The position numbers and the translations under genes were made by a program. A stretch of DNA of 42,228 nt from Actinomycetaceae bacterium (GTDB lineage Bacteria > Actinomycetota > Actinomycetes > Actinomycetales > Actinomycetaceae), in assembly GCA_012516575.1 (NCBI GenBank), contig JAAYWS010000112.1, forward strand, positions 1 to 42,228, written 5' to 3'. Below, one piece after another: positions 25,551 to 35,293 of this stretch (within the stretch, counting starts at the first letter, position 1; each line of letters starts with the position of its first letter). A model generated the notes under the pieces. It saw only the letters and a program-made list of their open reading frames with translations, made no database searches and was not told where the DNA came from.

Positions 25551-27653
25551 TTAGGCCTTCGCGGCCGCAATTGATTCCTTAGCTGCAGCAACAACATTCT
25601 CGGCGTTAATACCGAACTTATCGAGCAGATATACACCATCAGCAGATGCACCGTAATGGTCGATTCCTACCGAACGTCCAGCATCACCGACGTACTTTGC
25701 CCAACCGAGCGTTGCGCCGGCTTCTACCGACACCCTTGCCTTAACCGAGCTTGGAATCACTGACTCGCGGTATTCGGCACTTTCTGCAGCGAACCATTCA
25801 AGAGATGGCATAGACACTACGCGTGCACCGATACCTTCTTCCGCCAAAATCTCGCGTGCCTTCAGCGCTACTTGAACTTCCGAACCGGTCGCCAAAAGCA
25901 GAACGTCAACCTGTTCGGCGTCGGCCAACACGTAAGCACCGCGCAAGGTACCTTCAGCACTAGCCAACTCGGTTGCCGTAGCGCCGCCCGTACCACGCGC
26001 TACAATCGGAAGGTTCTGACGGGAAAGGACCAGAGCTGAGGGGTTCTTGTCGCGTTCAAGCAGACCCCGCCACGCATAGGCAGTTTCGTTTGCATCTGCC
26101 GGGCGGATAATGTCGAGATTCGGAATCAAACGGTATGCCCACAGATGCTCGATCGGCTGGTGGGTGGGGCCGTCTTCGCCAACACCCACGGAGTCATGCG
26201 TCCACACGAAAATCGAGGGGACTTCCATAAGCGCAGCTAGACGTACCGCACCACGCATGTAATCGGAGAAAACAAAGAACGTACCGCCATAAGGACGAGT
26301 AAGCCCAGACAGCGCAATACCATTGAGAATCGCGCCCATAGCGTGTTCGCGAATACCGAAATGCAAGGTCCGCCCGTAAAGGTTACCGGAGAACATCTCC
26401 GAGGAGCGCTCTGGTGGCAAGAAGGATGGTTCACCGGCCATCGTCGTATTATTCGACCCGGCCAAATCTGCCGATCCTCCCCACAGCTCTGGAAGTACGT
26501 CCTTCAACGCGGTCAGAACTTTGCCGGATGCGGCACGCGTCGCCATCGACGAGCCAGCTTCGAATACCGGAAGTGCTTCTTCCCATCCTTCAGGCAGTTC
26601 TCGTGCCTGCAAACGCTGTAGCAGCGCCGCACGCTCCGGATTTGCGTCCTGCCAATCCTGGAACTCCTTATCCCACGATTCACGTGCCGCACGTGCATTA
26701 GCAGCCGCCTGCGCCCGGGTGTGCGCGATCACTTCGTCAGCCACGTCAAAGCTCTTATCCGGATCCAAACCGATAGCTTCCTTCAGACCGCGAATATTAT
26801 CCGCTCCCAAAGCAGCTCCGTGAGATGCTCCCGTGCCCATCATATTCGGCGTCGGCCATGCAATGATTGTTGACAGTTTAATAATTGACGGACGATCGGT
26901 TACTGCCCGCGCCGCTGCCAAAGCATCAGCAAGCGATTGCAGATCTTCTTCATACGCACCGCCGTCGTCCTTGCGCCACGCAACATGCTGCGTATGCCAG
27001 CCGTATGCCTCGTAACGTGCCAAGACGTCTTCGGAAAAAGCAATCGACGTATCATCTTCGATGGAAATCTTATTATCATCAAAAATCACGATGAGATTGC
27101 CCAAGTTCTGCGTACCAGCTAAAGAACATGCCTCTGAAGTAATACCTTCTTGCATGTCTCCTTCACCCGCAACAACGTAAATGAAATGATCGAACGGAGA
27201 CTGCCCGGCAGGAGCATCCGGGTCTAAAAGTCCACGTTCGCGTCGGGCAGCCATGGACATACCCACGGCAGTTGCAAGGCCCTGGCCGAGCGGACCGGTA
27301 GTCATTTCAACACCGTTTGTCCACCCGTATTCGGGGTGCCCCGGGGTAGGGGATCCGTCGGTACGGAGCGCCTTCAAATCGTCCAGTTCAAGTCCGTAGC
27401 CGGCAAAATAGAGCTGGTTGTATAAAGTCAACGAAGAGTGTCCGATAGAAAGTACGAAACGATCCCGACCGAGCCATTTTGAATCAGTAGGATCATGACG
27501 CATCACCTTTTGGAAAAGCAGGTAGGCCAAGGGTGACAGCGATATTGCCGTACCCGGATGTCCATTACCAACTTTTTGTACAGCGTCAGCTGCCAACGCG
27601 CGTCCTATTTCGACGGCGCGCTGATCAAGATCCGTCCATTCCAGCGTTGTCAT
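25551..27653 (-). CDS. tkt: transketolase
   Basis: 700 residues, full length, start supported by AAAGGAG 5 nt before the ATG. N-terminal TPP motifs are KVGNGHPGTAISL, GPLGQGLATAVGM and GEGDMQEGITSEA (Glu in place of the usual first Asp of GDGD), with the NK cofactor loop FDDNKISIEDDT. The pyrimidine-binding half has LHFGIREHAMGAI and SVGVGEDGPTHQPIEHL. It moves two-carbon units between sugars of the non-oxidative pentose phosphate pathway. It stands alone on the minus strand; tal, zwf, opcA and pgl, often nearby in actinobacteria, are not in the window. Confidence 0.96.
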   Translation of the reverse strand: MTTLEWTDLDQRAVEIGRALAADAVQKVGNGHPGTAISLSPLAYLLFQKVMRHDPTDSKWLGRDRFVLSIGHSSLTLYNQLYFAGYGLELDDLKALRTDGSPTPGHPEYGWTNGVEMTTGPLGQGLATAVGMSMAARRERGLLDPDAPAGQSPFDHFIYVVAGEGDMQEGITSEACSLAGTQNLGNLIVIFDDNKISIEDDTSIAFSEDVLARYEAYGWHTQHVAWRKDDGGAYEEDLQSLADALAAARAVTDRPSIIKLSTIIAWPTPNMMGTGASHGAALGADNIRGLKEAIGLDPDKSFDVADEVIAHTRAQAAANARAARESWDKEFQDWQDANPERAALLQRLQARELPEGWEEALPVFEAGSSMATRAASGKVLTALKDVLPELWGGSADLAGSNNTTMAGEPSFLPPERSSEMFSGNLYGRTLHFGIREHAMGAILNGIALSGLTRPYGGTFFVFSDYMRGAVRLAALMEVPSIFVWTHDSVGVGEDGPTHQPIEHLWAYRLIPNLDIIRPADANETAYAWRGLLERDKNPSALVLSRQNLPIVARGTGGATATELASAEGTLRGAYVLADAEQVDVLLLATGSEVQVALKAREILAEEGIGARVVSMPSLEWFAAESAEYRESVIPSSVKARVSVEAGATLGWAKYVGDAGRSVGIDHYGASADGVYLLDKFGINAENVVAAAKESIAAAKA

Positions 27654-27753
27654 AGCTGCTCCTTTAGCCTATGAATTAATTAATTAACGTACTAAATTTA
27701 GGGTATCTGGTTCACGCGTTTAATGTGTAACAGACTTGCGAAAAAGGAAAAAA

Positions 27754-28695
27754 ATGGGTGTGCTAAACGAACTACCATCGTCGATGCGGCATGCTCTGAC
27801 CCAGTATTTTGCGCACCTATCGATTGAGCGTTCACTTTCAGCCAATACGGTCAGCGCTTACCGGCGGGATTTACAACATTATTGCCGCCATTTGAAAATG
27901 CGCGGAATTACGTCATTTAACGATGTCAGTGAAGAGGATATCGCTTCCTTTGTTGATTATTTAACCGATGGTAGCGCAGGGCGCGTGATGGCTACATCGT
28001 CTATTTCGCGTATGGTCACAGCAGTTCGGCGCTTACACGATTTTTTGTATGACGAGGCAATGACGCCGGTTAACGTAGCACGCGATGTGCGGCCTCCTAA
28101 GCTCGGCTCACGCCTTCCGAAAGCTATTACGATCGAGCAGATGCAGCATCTTTTAGAATCGGCCCGTTTTGGTGATGGTCCGATTCCGCTGCGCGATAGT
28201 GCGCTACTCGAAGTACTTTATGGTACCGGCGCCCGAGTTTCGGAAGCTGTGGGGTTAACTGCGGACGATATTGACCGGGAGCAAGCCAGTATTCGTTTAT
28301 TCGGTAAAGGTAACAAAGAACGAGTCTTGCCGCTGGGTTCGTATGCTATTGAAGCACTCGATGCCTATATGGTCCGCGGCCGGCCACAACTTGCGGCTAA
28401 AGGCAAAGGCACGCCATTCTTATTCTTGAACAAGCGGGGTAATCCACTGTCGAGGCAAAGCGCGTGGGGTGTTATTCAAGACGTAGCCGCGCGCGCCGGT
28501 CTTACGGATATTTCACCACATACATTCCGTCATTCTTTTGCTACCCATCTTTTGCAGGGCGGGGCAGATGTACGCGTGGTTCAAGAGATGCTCGGGCACT
28601 CTTCAGTAACCACAACACAGATTTATACGATGGTTTCGCGCGAAACAATGAAAGAAGTGTATGCAGTTGCCCATCCACGTGCTTGGCATGAGTGA
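27754..28695 (+). CDS. xerD: tyrosine recombinase XerD
   Basis: 313 residues from the ATG at 27754, chosen because AAAGGA (27744-27749) precedes it; the upstream TTG at 27736 overlaps that site. The N-terminal SAM-like core-binding domain reads SIERSLSANTVSAYRRDL. The catalytic domain has R161 (GTGARVSE), H256 and R259 (HTFRH), H282 (LGHSS) and the nucleophile Y291 (TQIYT). It resolves chromosome dimers at dif with XerC; its position beside parA-scpAB supports XerD over XerC or a phage integrase. The stop overlaps the upstream-most start of the parA-like gene. Confidence 0.93.
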   Translation: MGVLNELPSSMRHALTQYFAHLSIERSLSANTVSAYRRDLQHYCRHLKMRGITSFNDVSEEDIASFVDYLTDGSAGRVMATSSISRMVTAVRRLHDFLYDEAMTPVNVARDVRPPKLGSRLPKAITIEQMQHLLESARFGDGPIPLRDSALLEVLYGTGARVSEAVGLTADDIDREQASIRLFGKGNKERVLPLGSYAIEALDAYMVRGRPQLAAKGKGTPFLFLNKRGNPLSRQSAWGVIQDVAARAGLTDISPHTFRHSFATHLLQGGADVRVVQEMLGHSSVTTTQIYTMVSRETMKEVYAVAHPRAWHE

Positions 28696-28697
28696 GG

Positions 28698-29585
28698 ATG
28701 CGCGATTTATCCGGTAGATTTAGCATTGTGAGTGCAGAACAGACATCTTTATTAGACCATCTTGATCCCGAGGGGCAATTCCCTTTACCTGCCGAGCTTT
28801 CCGCGCATGGACCGGCACGGATTATTGCCATGTGCAATCAAAAAGGCGGGGTGGGTAAAACGACGACGTCGATTAATTTAGCGGCGGCGTTAGCGGGTTA
28901 TGGACGCAAAGTTTTGCTTGTCGATTTTGATCCACAAGGTGCAGCTTCAGCCGGTTTGGGAATTAATGCGATGTCACTCGAGCGCACTATCTACGACGAA
29001 ATGCTCGCCGCTAAACCGGATATCACCCGCATTATTTACCCTACCTCCGTGGCGAATCTCGATCTTGTTCCAGCCAATATCGAACTTTCGGCTGCTGAAA
29101 TCCAGCTGATTAACGAAGTTGCTCGTGAACAATCGCTGATGCGTGTGCTACGCCCGGTACTCGACGATTACGATGTGATTATCGTCGATTGTCAACCTTC
29201 CCTAGGTTTGCTCACGGTTAATGCGCTCACCGCTGCACACGGCGTCATTATTCCGTTAGAAGCCGAGTTTTTTGCTATGCGCGGTGTTGCGCTACTCGTC
29301 GATCAAATTGAACGGGTCCAAGACCGCCTAAATCCACGGCTGAATATTGACGGCGTGCTACTGACTATGGTCGATTCGCGGACAATCCATGCTCGTGAGG
29401 TTATTGCGATGATTCGTGAGCAATTCGGTGAACGCGTTTTTGATACTCAAATTAACCGGTCGGTGAAGTTCCCGGATGCCACAATTGCTGCCGAGCCGAT
29501 TACCACTTTCGCACCCACGCACCCAGGAGCTAAAGCGTATAAGAGACTCGCACGTGAATTGATCGCGCGTGGAGGCTCCGCCTAA
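28698..29585 (+). CDS. ParA/Soj-family ATPase
   Basis: About 295 residues from the ATG at 28698; GTG 28692 (overlapping the xerD stop) and GTG 28728 are alternatives, the last with TAGATT 7 nt upstream. The deviant Walker A KGGVGKTT, switch DFDPQGAAS and Walker B IIVDCQPSLGLLTVNAL are intact, as is the IPLEAEFFAMRGVALLVDQI segment. ParA proteins drive chromosome or cargo positioning. No parB follows, and this ScpAB-linked paralogue is conserved in actinobacteria separately from the origin-proximal parAB. An N-terminal extension of roughly 37 residues precedes the ATPase fold. Confidence 0.9.
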   Translation: MRDLSGRFSIVSAEQTSLLDHLDPEGQFPLPAELSAHGPARIIAMCNQKGGVGKTTTSINLAAALAGYGRKVLLVDFDPQGAASAGLGINAMSLERTIYDEMLAAKPDITRIIYPTSVANLDLVPANIELSAAEIQLINEVAREQSLMRVLRPVLDDYDVIIVDCQPSLGLLTVNALTAAHGVIIPLEAEFFAMRGVALLVDQIERVQDRLNPRLNIDGVLLTMVDSRTIHAREVIAMIREQFGERVFDTQINRSVKFPDATIAAEPITTFAPTHPGAKAYKRLARELIARGGSA

Positions 29586-29587
29586 TC

Positions 29588-30442
29588 ATGTCTGTTCAGG
29601 AAGACCTCTTTACTTCCGGACAGGGTTTTGCAGTTGACCTTGATGTTTTCTCCGGTCCTTTTGAGGTCCTCCTGTCACTGATTGCTAAGCGCAAGCTTGA
29701 CGTCACCGAAGTGGCTTTAGCGGAAGTCACCGACGATTTTCTCGCTTTTGTTCGGGAACAAGACGAAGTTGATCTGTCGAATCTCAGCGAGTTCCTTGTT
29801 GTGGCAGCGACGCTTCTCGATTTAAAGGCTGCCCGGCTACTTCCGCGTGACGAAAGTGAAGAAGAAGATCTTGAACTCCTCGAAGCGCGGGACCTGTTGT
29901 TTGCAAAACTATTGCAATACCGGGCGTTCAAACAGGTGGCAGTAGTTTTTGCACAACGCCTATCCGAACAGTCGTTAGCCTATGCACGCGATGTCCCGTT
30001 AGAAAAACACTTTAAAGAAGCGTTGCCAGAAGTTGATCTACGATTAACGTTAGATGATTTGGCTTTTCTGGCGGCAAGAACTTTTAACCGCTCGCAGCCT
30101 ACGGTTCCTTTTGATCATTTGCATGACCCTTTAGTACCGGTTCACTCTCAAGTTGCTACGCTTCGTGAGCGGTTAATCGTTGGCGATCGGGTTTCTTTTT
30201 CACAGTTATGTTCTGATGCGCGCAATATTCCTACGGTCATATCCCGGTTTTTAGCTGTATTGGAACTGTTGCGTAGTGGCGAAGTTGATATTGATCAGGA
30301 AGGCCCGTTAGCTCCTTTATTTGTCACCCGGGTAAGGGCAGAACCGGCAGTTGCTTTTGTTGATGAATGGGATGAACCGGGTGATGGCGGAACGCTTAAT
30401 AACCCCCGCCACACGGCGAATAGTGAGGAAGATAATGAGTGA
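29588..30442 (+). CDS. scpA: segregation and condensation protein A
   Basis: 284 residues, start 2 bp after the parA-like stop. The N-terminal kleisin motif FSGPFEVLLSLIAKRKLDVTE and the acidic LARLLP-like KAARLLPRDESEEEDLE are typical. A winged-helix C-terminus reads VSFSQLCSDARNIPTVISRFLAVLELLRSGEVDI. ScpA bridges the SMC heads, and ScpB binds it. A C-terminal tail of about 35 polar residues overlaps the scpB start by 8 bp. Confidence 0.94.
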   Translation: MSVQEDLFTSGQGFAVDLDVFSGPFEVLLSLIAKRKLDVTEVALAEVTDDFLAFVREQDEVDLSNLSEFLVVAATLLDLKAARLLPRDESEEEDLELLEARDLLFAKLLQYRAFKQVAVVFAQRLSEQSLAYARDVPLEKHFKEALPEVDLRLTLDDLAFLAARTFNRSQPTVPFDHLHDPLVPVHSQVATLRERLIVGDRVSFSQLCSDARNIPTVISRFLAVLELLRSGEVDIDQEGPLAPLFVTRVRAEPAVAFVDEWDEPGDGGTLNNPRHTANSEEDNE

Positions 30443-30998
30443 TATTGCTTTCCGAAAAGGTGCTCTTGAAGCGATTCTCATGGTCGCCAATGAACCAGTG
30501 TCAGTTCCCGGACTAGCCTTCGCTATTAGTGCTTCGGAAGCGGAAACAGACGCATTATTGCGCGATCTGGCCCGTGAATACGCCGAATCTGAGCCGCCCC
30601 GAGGTTTTCAGCTTCGTGAAGTCGCTGGTGGTTGGCGTTTTTACTCCCATCCACGTTACGCAGATATCGTCACCGGTTTTGTTACTGCCGGACAATCTGG
30701 CAAACTCTCAGTCCAAGCCCTTGAAACCCTTGCGGTTATTGCCTATCGCCAGCCGGTCACCCGCGCCCAAATCGCCGCTATTCGGGGCGTTGAGGTAGAA
30801 TCAGTACTTCGGACTTTGACTACTCGCGGCATGATTCAAGCCGTGGGAACCACCGCCGCTACCGGCGCAATCCTGTATGGAACAACCGACTTATTCTTAG
30901 AAAAAATGGGAATGAACTCTATTGAGGAGCTAGCACCCTTAGCGCCTTATCTTCCCGATGATGATGAACTTGATGAAGTGGAAAGAGAAATAGTATGA
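30435..30998 (+). CDS. scpB: segregation and condensation protein B
   Basis: 187 residues from the ATG at 30435, which has GAGGAAG just upstream and overlaps the scpA stop; the frame is open further back but without a ribosome binding site. MSDIAFRKGALEAILMVANEPVS begins the first winged helix; LSVQALETLAVIAYRQPVTRAQIAAIRG is the strongest family motif. ScpB forms a dimer and binds ScpA within the SMC complex. The stop overlaps the rluB start by 4 bp (ATGA). Confidence 0.94.
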   Translation: MSDIAFRKGALEAILMVANEPVSVPGLAFAISASEAETDALLRDLAREYAESEPPRGFQLREVAGGWRFYSHPRYADIVTGFVTAGQSGKLSVQALETLAVIAYRQPVTRAQIAAIRGVEVESVLRTLTTRGMIQAVGTTAATGAILYGTTDLFLEKMGMNSIEELAPLAPYLPDDDELDEVEREIV

Positions 30999-31750
30999 GC
31001 CGACGATCGCACGACGTACACGACCCAACAGGCGAACGCCTCCAAAAGGTGCTGGCCCACGCTGGTGTTGCTTCCCGACGGGCAGCCGAAAAAATGATTG
31101 AAGATGGCCGGGTGAGCGTAGACGGTAAGATCGTTCGCCAACTCGGTTTACGAGTAGACCCGCAGCGCGCAATCATCCACGTGGATGGTAACCGCGTCCA
31201 GCTCGATCAAAATCTCATCACTATTGCGTTGTATAAGGAGCCCGGCGTCGTCTCTACGCTTTCTGATGACCAGGGTCGTCCAACACTCCAAAAATACATT
31301 GAGGAATATCCTGAACGCCTCGTACACGTGGGCCGGCTTGATATTGACACTGAAGGCCTGCTCCTGATGTCGAATGACGGCGAGCTCGTGCACCGGCTGA
31401 CTCATCCGTCGTATGAGGTGCCGAAAACGTACATTGCCCGGGTGGAAGGGCAGGTTACTCGTGGTCTTGAAAAGGTTATGGAAAAGGGGATTACCCTCGA
31501 AGACGGACCGATTAAAGCGGACCGTTTCGTAGTGCGCGAATCGCAACGCCGCAATTCGATTATTGAAATCACGCTTCATTCGGGGCGGAACCGGATTGTG
31601 CGCCGCATGATGGAAGAAGTCGGCCATCCGGTGATGGAGCTGGTACGCACCCAATTTGGCAATATTACAGTCGGTCGGCTCAAGCCCGGGCAGACCCGCG
31701 TAATTGGCGGCTCAGAGCTGGGTGCCCTCATGTCTTTGGTGGATATGTAA
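30995..31750 (+). CDS. rluB: 23S rRNA pseudouridine synthase, RluB/RsuA family
   Basis: 251 residues. An S4 RNA-binding domain (about 12-60; RLQKVLAHAGVASRRAAEKMI) precedes the catalytic domain, with the nucleophile D116 in VGRLDIDTEGLLLMSNDGEL. The GRNRIVRRMMEEVGHPV motif near the C-terminus is conserved. It isomerises a uridine of 23S rRNA in the peptidyl-transferase region; RluB/RsuA cannot be told apart with certainty. It overlaps scpB by 4 bp, and its last base is the first base of the tyrA-cmk ATG. Confidence 0.93.
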   Translation: MSRRSHDVHDPTGERLQKVLAHAGVASRRAAEKMIEDGRVSVDGKIVRQLGLRVDPQRAIIHVDGNRVQLDQNLITIALYKEPGVVSTLSDDQGRPTLQKYIEEYPERLVHVGRLDIDTEGLLLMSNDGELVHRLTHPSYEVPKTYIARVEGQVTRGLEKVMEKGITLEDGPIKADRFVVRESQRRNSIIEITLHSGRNRIVRRMMEEVGHPVMELVRTQFGNITVGRLKPGQTRVIGGSELGALMSLVDM

Positions 31751-33537
31751 TGGATTCGGTGCTCACCACCTCACCGGTGCTCATTATTGGCACCGGTTTA
31801 CTCGGTACCTCGATTGCGCTCCATTTGCGACGCAACGGGGTAGTGGTGCATTTACAAGATGCCTCTCCCGTAGCGGCAGGTCTCGCACGTGATCTGGGTG
31901 CAGGTACGCTTGACCCGGTAACCGATCCGACCATCGTCGTCGTGGCAGTACCTCCAGACGTCACTTCGGCCGTAGTATCCGCCGCGCTCGATACCTATCC
32001 GGGCGCCGTCGTTACCGACGTGGCATCTGTTAAAGCCACCATCGAAGCTGAGCTTGCTCACCATCCGCAACGCCACCGCTACGTTGGTTCCCATCCGATG
32101 GCCGGGCGCGAACGAGCAGGCGCAATCGCTGCCGACGCGGATTTGTTTATCGGCCGGCCATGGGTGATTGTACGAGGCCCAGACACGGATCCGGGAGCAG
32201 TTGCGACCGTGCGCACGCTCGCAGTTGACCTCGGAGCAGCTCCGGCAATGATGAACGCTTCCGAACATGATCACGCCGTCGCGGTAGTCTCCCATGTTCC
32301 ACAGCTCATGAGCTCGCTGGTTGCTGCCACGTTGGTGAGCGAACATTCTTCCGCCCTCGATTTAGCTGGGCAAGGTTTGCGCGACGTCACTAGAATCGCC
32401 GAATCTGATGCGCTGTTGTGGACATCAATTATTAACGGTAATCGCGCTGAAATCGCTAGTGTGCTACGCAAAATCAACGCCCGGCTGGGTCGGCTGGTAG
32501 CTGGTTTGGACTCGCCTACGGGCCATTTAGACGTCATTTCTTCGGTTATTGCCGACGGAAATAAAGGTGTACGCCGTATCCCAGGTAAGCACGGCGGAGC
32601 ACCTGCCCAATATGCTGAAGTGACTGTGCTGGTACCTGACGAGCCCGGAGAGCTCGGTCGGCTATTCACCGAAATCGGCGATATTGGCGTCAATATTGAA
32701 GATTTAGTGATCGAACATTCGGCTGCTCAGCCGGTCGGTCGCGCTATTGTGTCTATTAATCCTTCGCAAACCGCTGAGTTGGAAGAAGGATTAGAAAATC
32801 GCGGCTGGCAGGTAGTGCAAGCTGCAGGAAGGAAGCCCACCGTGCCAATCACAATCGCTATCGATGGACCATCAGGTTCAGGAAAATCAACCGTGTCGAA
32901 GCGGGTCGCTGCAGACCTCGGACTGGCGTATTTGGACACCGGCGCAATGTACCGAGCAGCTACCTGGTGGGCGTTGCACGAAAACATCGATCTTGACGAC
33001 GCCGACGCAGTACTTGCTGCCACTGTCACCATGCCGTTGCAAATCGAGCTTGATCCGAATAATCAACGATTTATCTGCGGTGGTGAAGATATTACGCAGG
33101 CCATCCGTGCCTCGGAACTGTCTAAGGTGGTTTCAAAAGTTGCGGTAAATATTCCAGTCCGCCACGAAATGGCGCGGCGCCAACAATCGATTATTGCCGA
33201 GCAAACCCAGCCTGATTCTTACTCGCACGGACGTGGAATCGTCGCGGAAGGCCGCGATATTACGACGGTAGTAGCTCCGGATGCAGATGTACGAGTGTTG
33301 CTAACCGCCTCCGAGGAAGCCCGCCTGGCACGGCGCGCCTTGGAAGTGCGCGGGAGCGCTAGCGATGAAGCGATGGAGCAAACCCGTGATGAAGTTCTGC
33401 GACGTGATCGCGACGATTCAACCGTGTCGGAGTTTATGACCGCTCAAGATGGCGTGACCACAATTGATTCTTCCGCGCTCAATATCGATCAGGTTGTGGA
33501 AGCTGTTAAGTCTCTGATTCCAGAGGATAAACGATGA
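31750..33537 (+). CDS. fused prephenate dehydrogenase (with ACT domain) and cytidylate kinase
   Basis: 595 residues in one uninterrupted frame. Residues 1 to about 285 are TyrA: NAD-binding [26 protein letters not shown] and [13 protein letters not shown]. About 290-360 is an ACT regulatory domain ([20 protein letters not shown]). From about 365 onward is cytidylate kinase: [34 protein letters not shown] and EGRDITTVV. TyrA gives 4-hydroxyphenylpyruvate for tyrosine; Cmk phosphorylates CMP/dCMP. In many actinobacteria these are neighbouring genes (tyrA-cmk-der), so the fusion joins adjacent cistrons. An internal AGGAAGGA and GTG at 32842 may also yield free Cmk. The stop overlaps the der ATG by 4 bp. 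Confidence 0.93.
   Translation: MDSVLTTSPVLIIGTGLLGTSIALHLRRNGVVVHLQDASPVAAGLARDLGAGTLDPVTDPTIVVVAVPPDVTSAVVSAALDTYPGAVVTDVASVKATIEAELAHHPQRHRYVGSHPMAGRERAGAIAADADLFIGRPWVIVRGPDTDPGAVATVRTLAVDLGAAPAMMNASEHDHAVAVVSHVPQLMSSLVAATLVSEHSSALDLAGQGLRDVTRIAESDALLWTSIINGNRAEIASVLRKINARLGRLVAGLDSPTGHLDVISSVIADGNKGVRRIPGKHGGAPAQYAEVTVLVPDEPGELGRLFTEIGDIGVNIEDLVIEHSAAQPVGRAIVSINPSQTAELEEGLENRGWQVVQAAGRKPTVPITIAIDGPSGSGKSTVSKRVAADLGLAYLDTGAMYRAATWWALHENIDLDDADAVLAATVTMPLQIELDPNNQRFICGGEDITQAIRASELSKVVSKVAVNIPVRHEMARRQQSIIAEQTQPDSYSHGRGIVAEGRDITTVVAPDADVRVLLTASEEARLARRALEVRGSASDEAMEQTRDEVLRRDRDDSTVSEFMTAQDGVTTIDSSALNIDQVVEAVKSLIPEDKR
32826..32844 (+). promoter_or_regulatory. internal ribosome binding site and GTG for separate cytidylate kinase
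   Basis: AGGAAGGA (32826-32833) stands 8 nt before an in-frame GTG (32842-32844) whose product would begin [16 protein letters not shown], exactly where stand-alone Cmk proteins start. In the fused frame these bases encode the linker AGRKPTVP. The layout suggests the old cmk start survived the fusion; use of both products is an inference. Confidence 0.5.
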
Positions 33538-34979
33538 GTGAAGAATACCTTGACGACGCCGAGGCGATGCGCGCCCTTCTCGACGATTATGAACTCGACG
33601 AGGAAGATCTTGCGCTAGTCGAAGGCGACATCGAGCTGGCCCCGGTTACCGTTACATGGGGAAAGCCAGTGCTAGCCATTATCGGTCGGCCAAATGTCGG
33701 TAAATCCACTTTGGTTAACCGAATTGTTGGCAAGCGGGTGGCTGTGGTCCAAGACGTTCCGGGGGTAACCCGCGATCGGGTACGGTACGACGCCGAATGG
33801 GCCGGGGTCGAGTTCACAGTTGTGGATACTGGAGGCTGGGAAGCCGGGGTAGAAGGTATCGACAAGGCGGTGGCGCAGTCTGCGGAAATCGCGATTTCGG
33901 AAGCGGATGCGGTGATGCTGGTCGTTGATGCCACCGTGGGTGCAATGACTACCGATTCACAGTTGGTGCGTATCTTGCGGCGAAGCGGCAAACCGGTTGT
34001 GTTGGCAGCTAATAAGGTTGATTCTGAACACGGCGAAGCCGACGCGGCCGCACTGTGGAATCTCGGCTTGGGCGAGCCTTATCCAGTCTCCGCACTACAC
34101 GGACGCGGTTTTGGAGATTTACTTGATGCGGCAGTGCGCTTACTGCCGGAAGTATCTGCCGTAGCCCCAGCCCGGCCCGATACTGGCCCGCGTCGAATCG
34201 CTCTTGTCGGACGCCCAAACGTCGGAAAATCATCATTACTGAACCAGCTGGCCGGCGCCGAACGCGTCGTCGTCGATGATCTGGCAGGAACAACGCGTGA
34301 TCCGGTTGATGAACTGATTGAGCTGGATGGTGAACCGTGGATTTTCGTTGATACCGCGGGTGTGCGCCGGCGGGTTCATTTAACGCGCGGTGCGGATTAT
34401 TACGCGACCTTGCGCACCCAGAGCGCTATTGAAAAGGCTGAACTTGGGCTTGTGCTCATGGATGCTTCCGAACCGATGTCCGAGCAAGACGTACGCGTGG
34501 TCCAGCAAGTGATTGACGCTGGGCGGGCGGTTGTTGTGGTGATGAACAAGTGGGATCTTGTTGATGATGAACGACGCCGGGATATTGATCGGGAATTCGA
34601 ACGTGAACTGGTGCAAATGCAGTGGGTTGAACGGGTAAACCTTTCTGCTACCACTGGTTGGCATACGAACCGTTTAGCACGCGCTATGCGCACCGCTTTA
34701 GCGGGGTGGGATACACGGATCGCCACCGGGCAGCTCAATGCTTTCCTTGGCGAATTACAGTCTGCTAATCCACATCCGGTGCGCGGAGGCAAGCAACCGC
34801 GGATCTTGTTCGGCACTCAGGTTGCTAACCGTCCGCCACGCTTCGTCCTGTTCACTACGGGATTTGTGGACCACAGCTATCGACGGTTTATCGAAAACCA
34901 GTTACGGCGAGAATTCGGGTTTATTGGTTCCCCAGTAGAGATTTCCGTTCGTCCACGCGAGAGACGGAAAAAGAAATAA
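33534..34979 (+). CDS. der: ribosome assembly GTPase Der (EngA)
   Basis: 481 residues. Two tandem GTPase domains have P-loops [10 protein letters not shown] (about 51-60) and [10 protein letters not shown], switch segments [10 protein letters not shown] and [17 protein letters not shown] and DTAG G3 motifs, and NKVD/NKWD G4 motifs. A KH-like C-terminal domain ends in basic RPRERRKKK. An acidic N-terminal extension of about 45 residues is usual in actinobacteria. Der is needed for 50S maturation. Its TAA stop shares an A with the ATG of the following SMR gene, so the exporter pair is coupled to it. Confidence 0.96.
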   Translation: MSEEYLDDAEAMRALLDDYELDEEDLALVEGDIELAPVTVTWGKPVLAIIGRPNVGKSTLVNRIVGKRVAVVQDVPGVTRDRVRYDAEWAGVEFTVVDTGGWEAGVEGIDKAVAQSAEIAISEADAVMLVVDATVGAMTTDSQLVRILRRSGKPVVLAANKVDSEHGEADAAALWNLGLGEPYPVSALHGRGFGDLLDAAVRLLPEVSAVAPARPDTGPRRIALVGRPNVGKSSLLNQLAGAERVVVDDLAGTTRDPVDELIELDGEPWIFVDTAGVRRRVHLTRGADYYATLRTQSAIEKAELGLVLMDASEPMSEQDVRVVQQVIDAGRAVVVVMNKWDLVDDERRRDIDREFERELVQMQWVERVNLSATTGWHTNRLARAMRTALAGWDTRIATGQLNAFLGELQSANPHPVRGGKQPRILFGTQVANRPPRFVLFTTGFVDHSYRRFIENQLRREFGFIGSPVEISVRPRERRKKK

Positions 34980-35293
34980 TGGCATGGGCTATTCTGCTTA
35001 TTTCTGGCGTATTCGAAGCCGTTTGGGCAATCGCGCTGGATGCCTCACAAGGGTTCAAGAAGCTTAAGCCCACCATTGTTTTTATTATCGGATCGCTTCT
35101 TTCGATTGCTGGGCTGGCGATTGCTATGCGCGAGCTGCCAACCGGAACCTCGTATGCGGTATGGACGGCAACCGGTGCAACGATCACGGTTATTTACTCG
35201 ATGGCAACGGGACAGGAAAAAGCAACAGTCGTTCGGCTTTTTCTGATTCTTGGCCTGGTGACTTGCGTTGTTGGTCTGAAAGCGGTGAGCTAA
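34979..35293 (+). CDS. small multidrug resistance (SMR) family protein, Gdx/SugE-like, subunit 1
   Basis: 104 residues, four hydrophobic helices. The essential membrane glutamate E13 is in VFEAVWAIALDASQGF, and PTGTSYAVWTATGAT matches the SugE/Gdx helix 3 signature (GTAYAVWTGIGA in typical guanidinium exporters). SMR proteins work as antiparallel dimers exchanging protons for guanidinium or cationic compounds. It starts on the last base of der and is directly followed by a second, divergent copy, the layout of heterodimeric SMR pairs such as YkkCD. Substrate is unproven. No guanidine riboswitch is seen. Confidence 0.9.
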   Translation: MAWAILLISGVFEAVWAIALDASQGFKKLKPTIVFIIGSLLSIAGLAIAMRELPTGTSYAVWTATGATITVIYSMATGQEKATVVRLFLILGLVTCVVGLKAVS

